From assembly GCA_036397475.1 (NCBI GenBank), contig DASWIV010000200.1:1-6654 (forward strand): a stretch of DNA of 6,654 nt, read 5' to 3'. A program made the translations under genes and the position numbers. How positions within the stretch are numbered: position 1 is the first letter of the stretch; each line of letters starts with the position of its first letter. Under the pieces are notes generated by a model. That model worked only from the letters and a program-made list of their open reading frames with translations, searched no databases and was not told the origin of the DNA. Below are positions 6,479 through 6,654 of the stretch, piece by piece. The stretch is from DASWIV01 sp036397475. GTDB lineage: Bacteria > JAJVIF01 > JAPKYR01.

Positions 6479-6505
6479 ACCCACACATTACGTGTGGGTT
6501 GTTTT
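6479..6505 (+). terminator. Intrinsic terminator for the dehydrogenase transcript
   Basis: ACCCACAC (6479-6486) pairs perfectly with GTGTGGGT (6492-6499) around the loop ATTAC and is followed by TGTTTT. The 8-bp stem with a T-rich tail, 53 nt after the stop, fits an intrinsic terminator. The A/T-rich ATTTAATT on its left side could give weak activity in the other direction. Confidence 0.75.
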
Positions 6506-6510
6506 ATAAT
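6505..6510 (+). promoter_or_regulatory. Possible -10 box for the photolyase-like gene
   Basis: A perfect TATAAT lies within the tail of the preceding terminator, 8 nt before the ATG at 6519. Initiation about 7 nt downstream would give a leaderless or nearly leaderless message, which agrees with the lack of a Shine-Dalgarno. The -35 position falls within the terminator stem (about CACACA) and is poor, so the box may be a chance product of the T-rich tail. Confidence 0.35.
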
Positions 6511-6518
6511 TCCGCCCG

Positions 6519-6654
6519 ATGCCGGAAGACAGGATACATATGCTGAGAGGTGGAGAACCGGGACATGGTCCGGCCGTATACTGGAAATCAATCCTTGAAT
6601 TCCTGAAAAAAATCGATGCTGGATTGCTGGTGACCGACTTCGATCCACTGAGAA
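6519..6654 (+). CDS. Class II photolyase-like gene, 5' part, with apparent internal deletion
   Basis: Forty-five codons are open from ATG 6519 to the window edge. Class II photolyases repair cyclobutane pyrimidine dimers using FAD and light. Residues 5-22 (RIHMLRGGEPGHGPAVYW) match the family's N-terminal block, which normally continues MSRDQR...DNWAL. Here W22 is followed directly by KSILEFLKKIDAGLLVTDFD and then PLR, which matches a block normally about 75 residues later, where family members read roughly AGTLVTDFSPLR. Both flanks are recognisable and in the same frame, so an in-frame deletion near 6585 is the simplest reading. It removes most of the N-terminal alpha/beta (antenna) domain, so an active enzyme is doubtful. 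The ATG at 6519 keeps the conserved RI..L block; ATG at 6540 (with AGGA at 6531-6534) would cut into it. An assembly join could also produce this. The FAD domain lies outside the window. The family comparison is from memory. Confidence 0.6.
   Translation, partial: MPEDRIHMLRGGEPGHGPAVYWKSILEFLKKIDAGLLVTDFDPLR

Noticed and set aside
6418..6648. A 76-codon minus-strand frame at the right end
   Set aside because: It runs through two hairpins and the photolyase-like frame and has no supporting motif.

Overview
The window is a compact stretch of bacterial chromosome of roughly even base composition. It carries housekeeping and central-metabolism genes on both strands. I see no insertion sequence, phage gene, CRISPR array, tRNA or rRNA. 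A signal-peptide-bearing, beta-rich protein of LptD/OstA type suggests a diderm (outer-membrane) bacterium. The thiolase and 3-hydroxybutyryl-CoA dehydrogenase pair suggests fermentative or acyl-CoA metabolism. I cannot name the phylum; an uncultured lineage is possible.

Layout, left to right. (1) 1-1442, minus strand: an almost complete RmuC gene that leaves the window at its 3' end. (2) 1443-1522: a divergent intergenic region with a strong extended -10 promoter facing right. (3) 1523-3553, plus strand: a 521-residue exported beta-barrel protein resembling a short LptD/OstA, then two small single-pass membrane proteins of 91 and 49 residues with no recognised family. (4) 3605-4093, minus strand: single-stranded DNA-binding protein with an atypical C-terminus. 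(5) 4094-4328: a divergent control region holding promoters for ssb and for the thiolase, plus a perfect 14-bp palindrome in the thiolase leader. (6) 4329-6425, plus strand: acetyl-CoA C-acetyltransferase and 3-hydroxybutyryl-CoA dehydrogenase, separated by a strong intrinsic terminator. (7) 6426-6518: two hairpins, the second with a T-rich tail, and a TATAAT box. (8) 6519-6654, plus strand: the start of a class II photolyase-like gene that appears to have lost about 75 codons in frame.

The thiolase condenses two acetyl-CoA to acetoacetyl-CoA and the dehydrogenase reduces it to 3-hydroxybutyryl-CoA, the first two steps toward butyryl-CoA or polyhydroxybutyrate (or the reverse, in beta-oxidation). 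The LptD-like protein and the two small membrane proteins may form an envelope module, but that rests only on adjacency. RmuC, SSB and photolyase all act on DNA, but they lie in separate transcription units and need not be linked.

The points most worth a second look are the internally deleted photolyase start, the SSB tail that does not end in Pro-Phe, the palindrome in the thiolase leader, the terminator inside the thiolase/dehydrogenase pair, and the short LptD-like gene with its two unknown neighbours.
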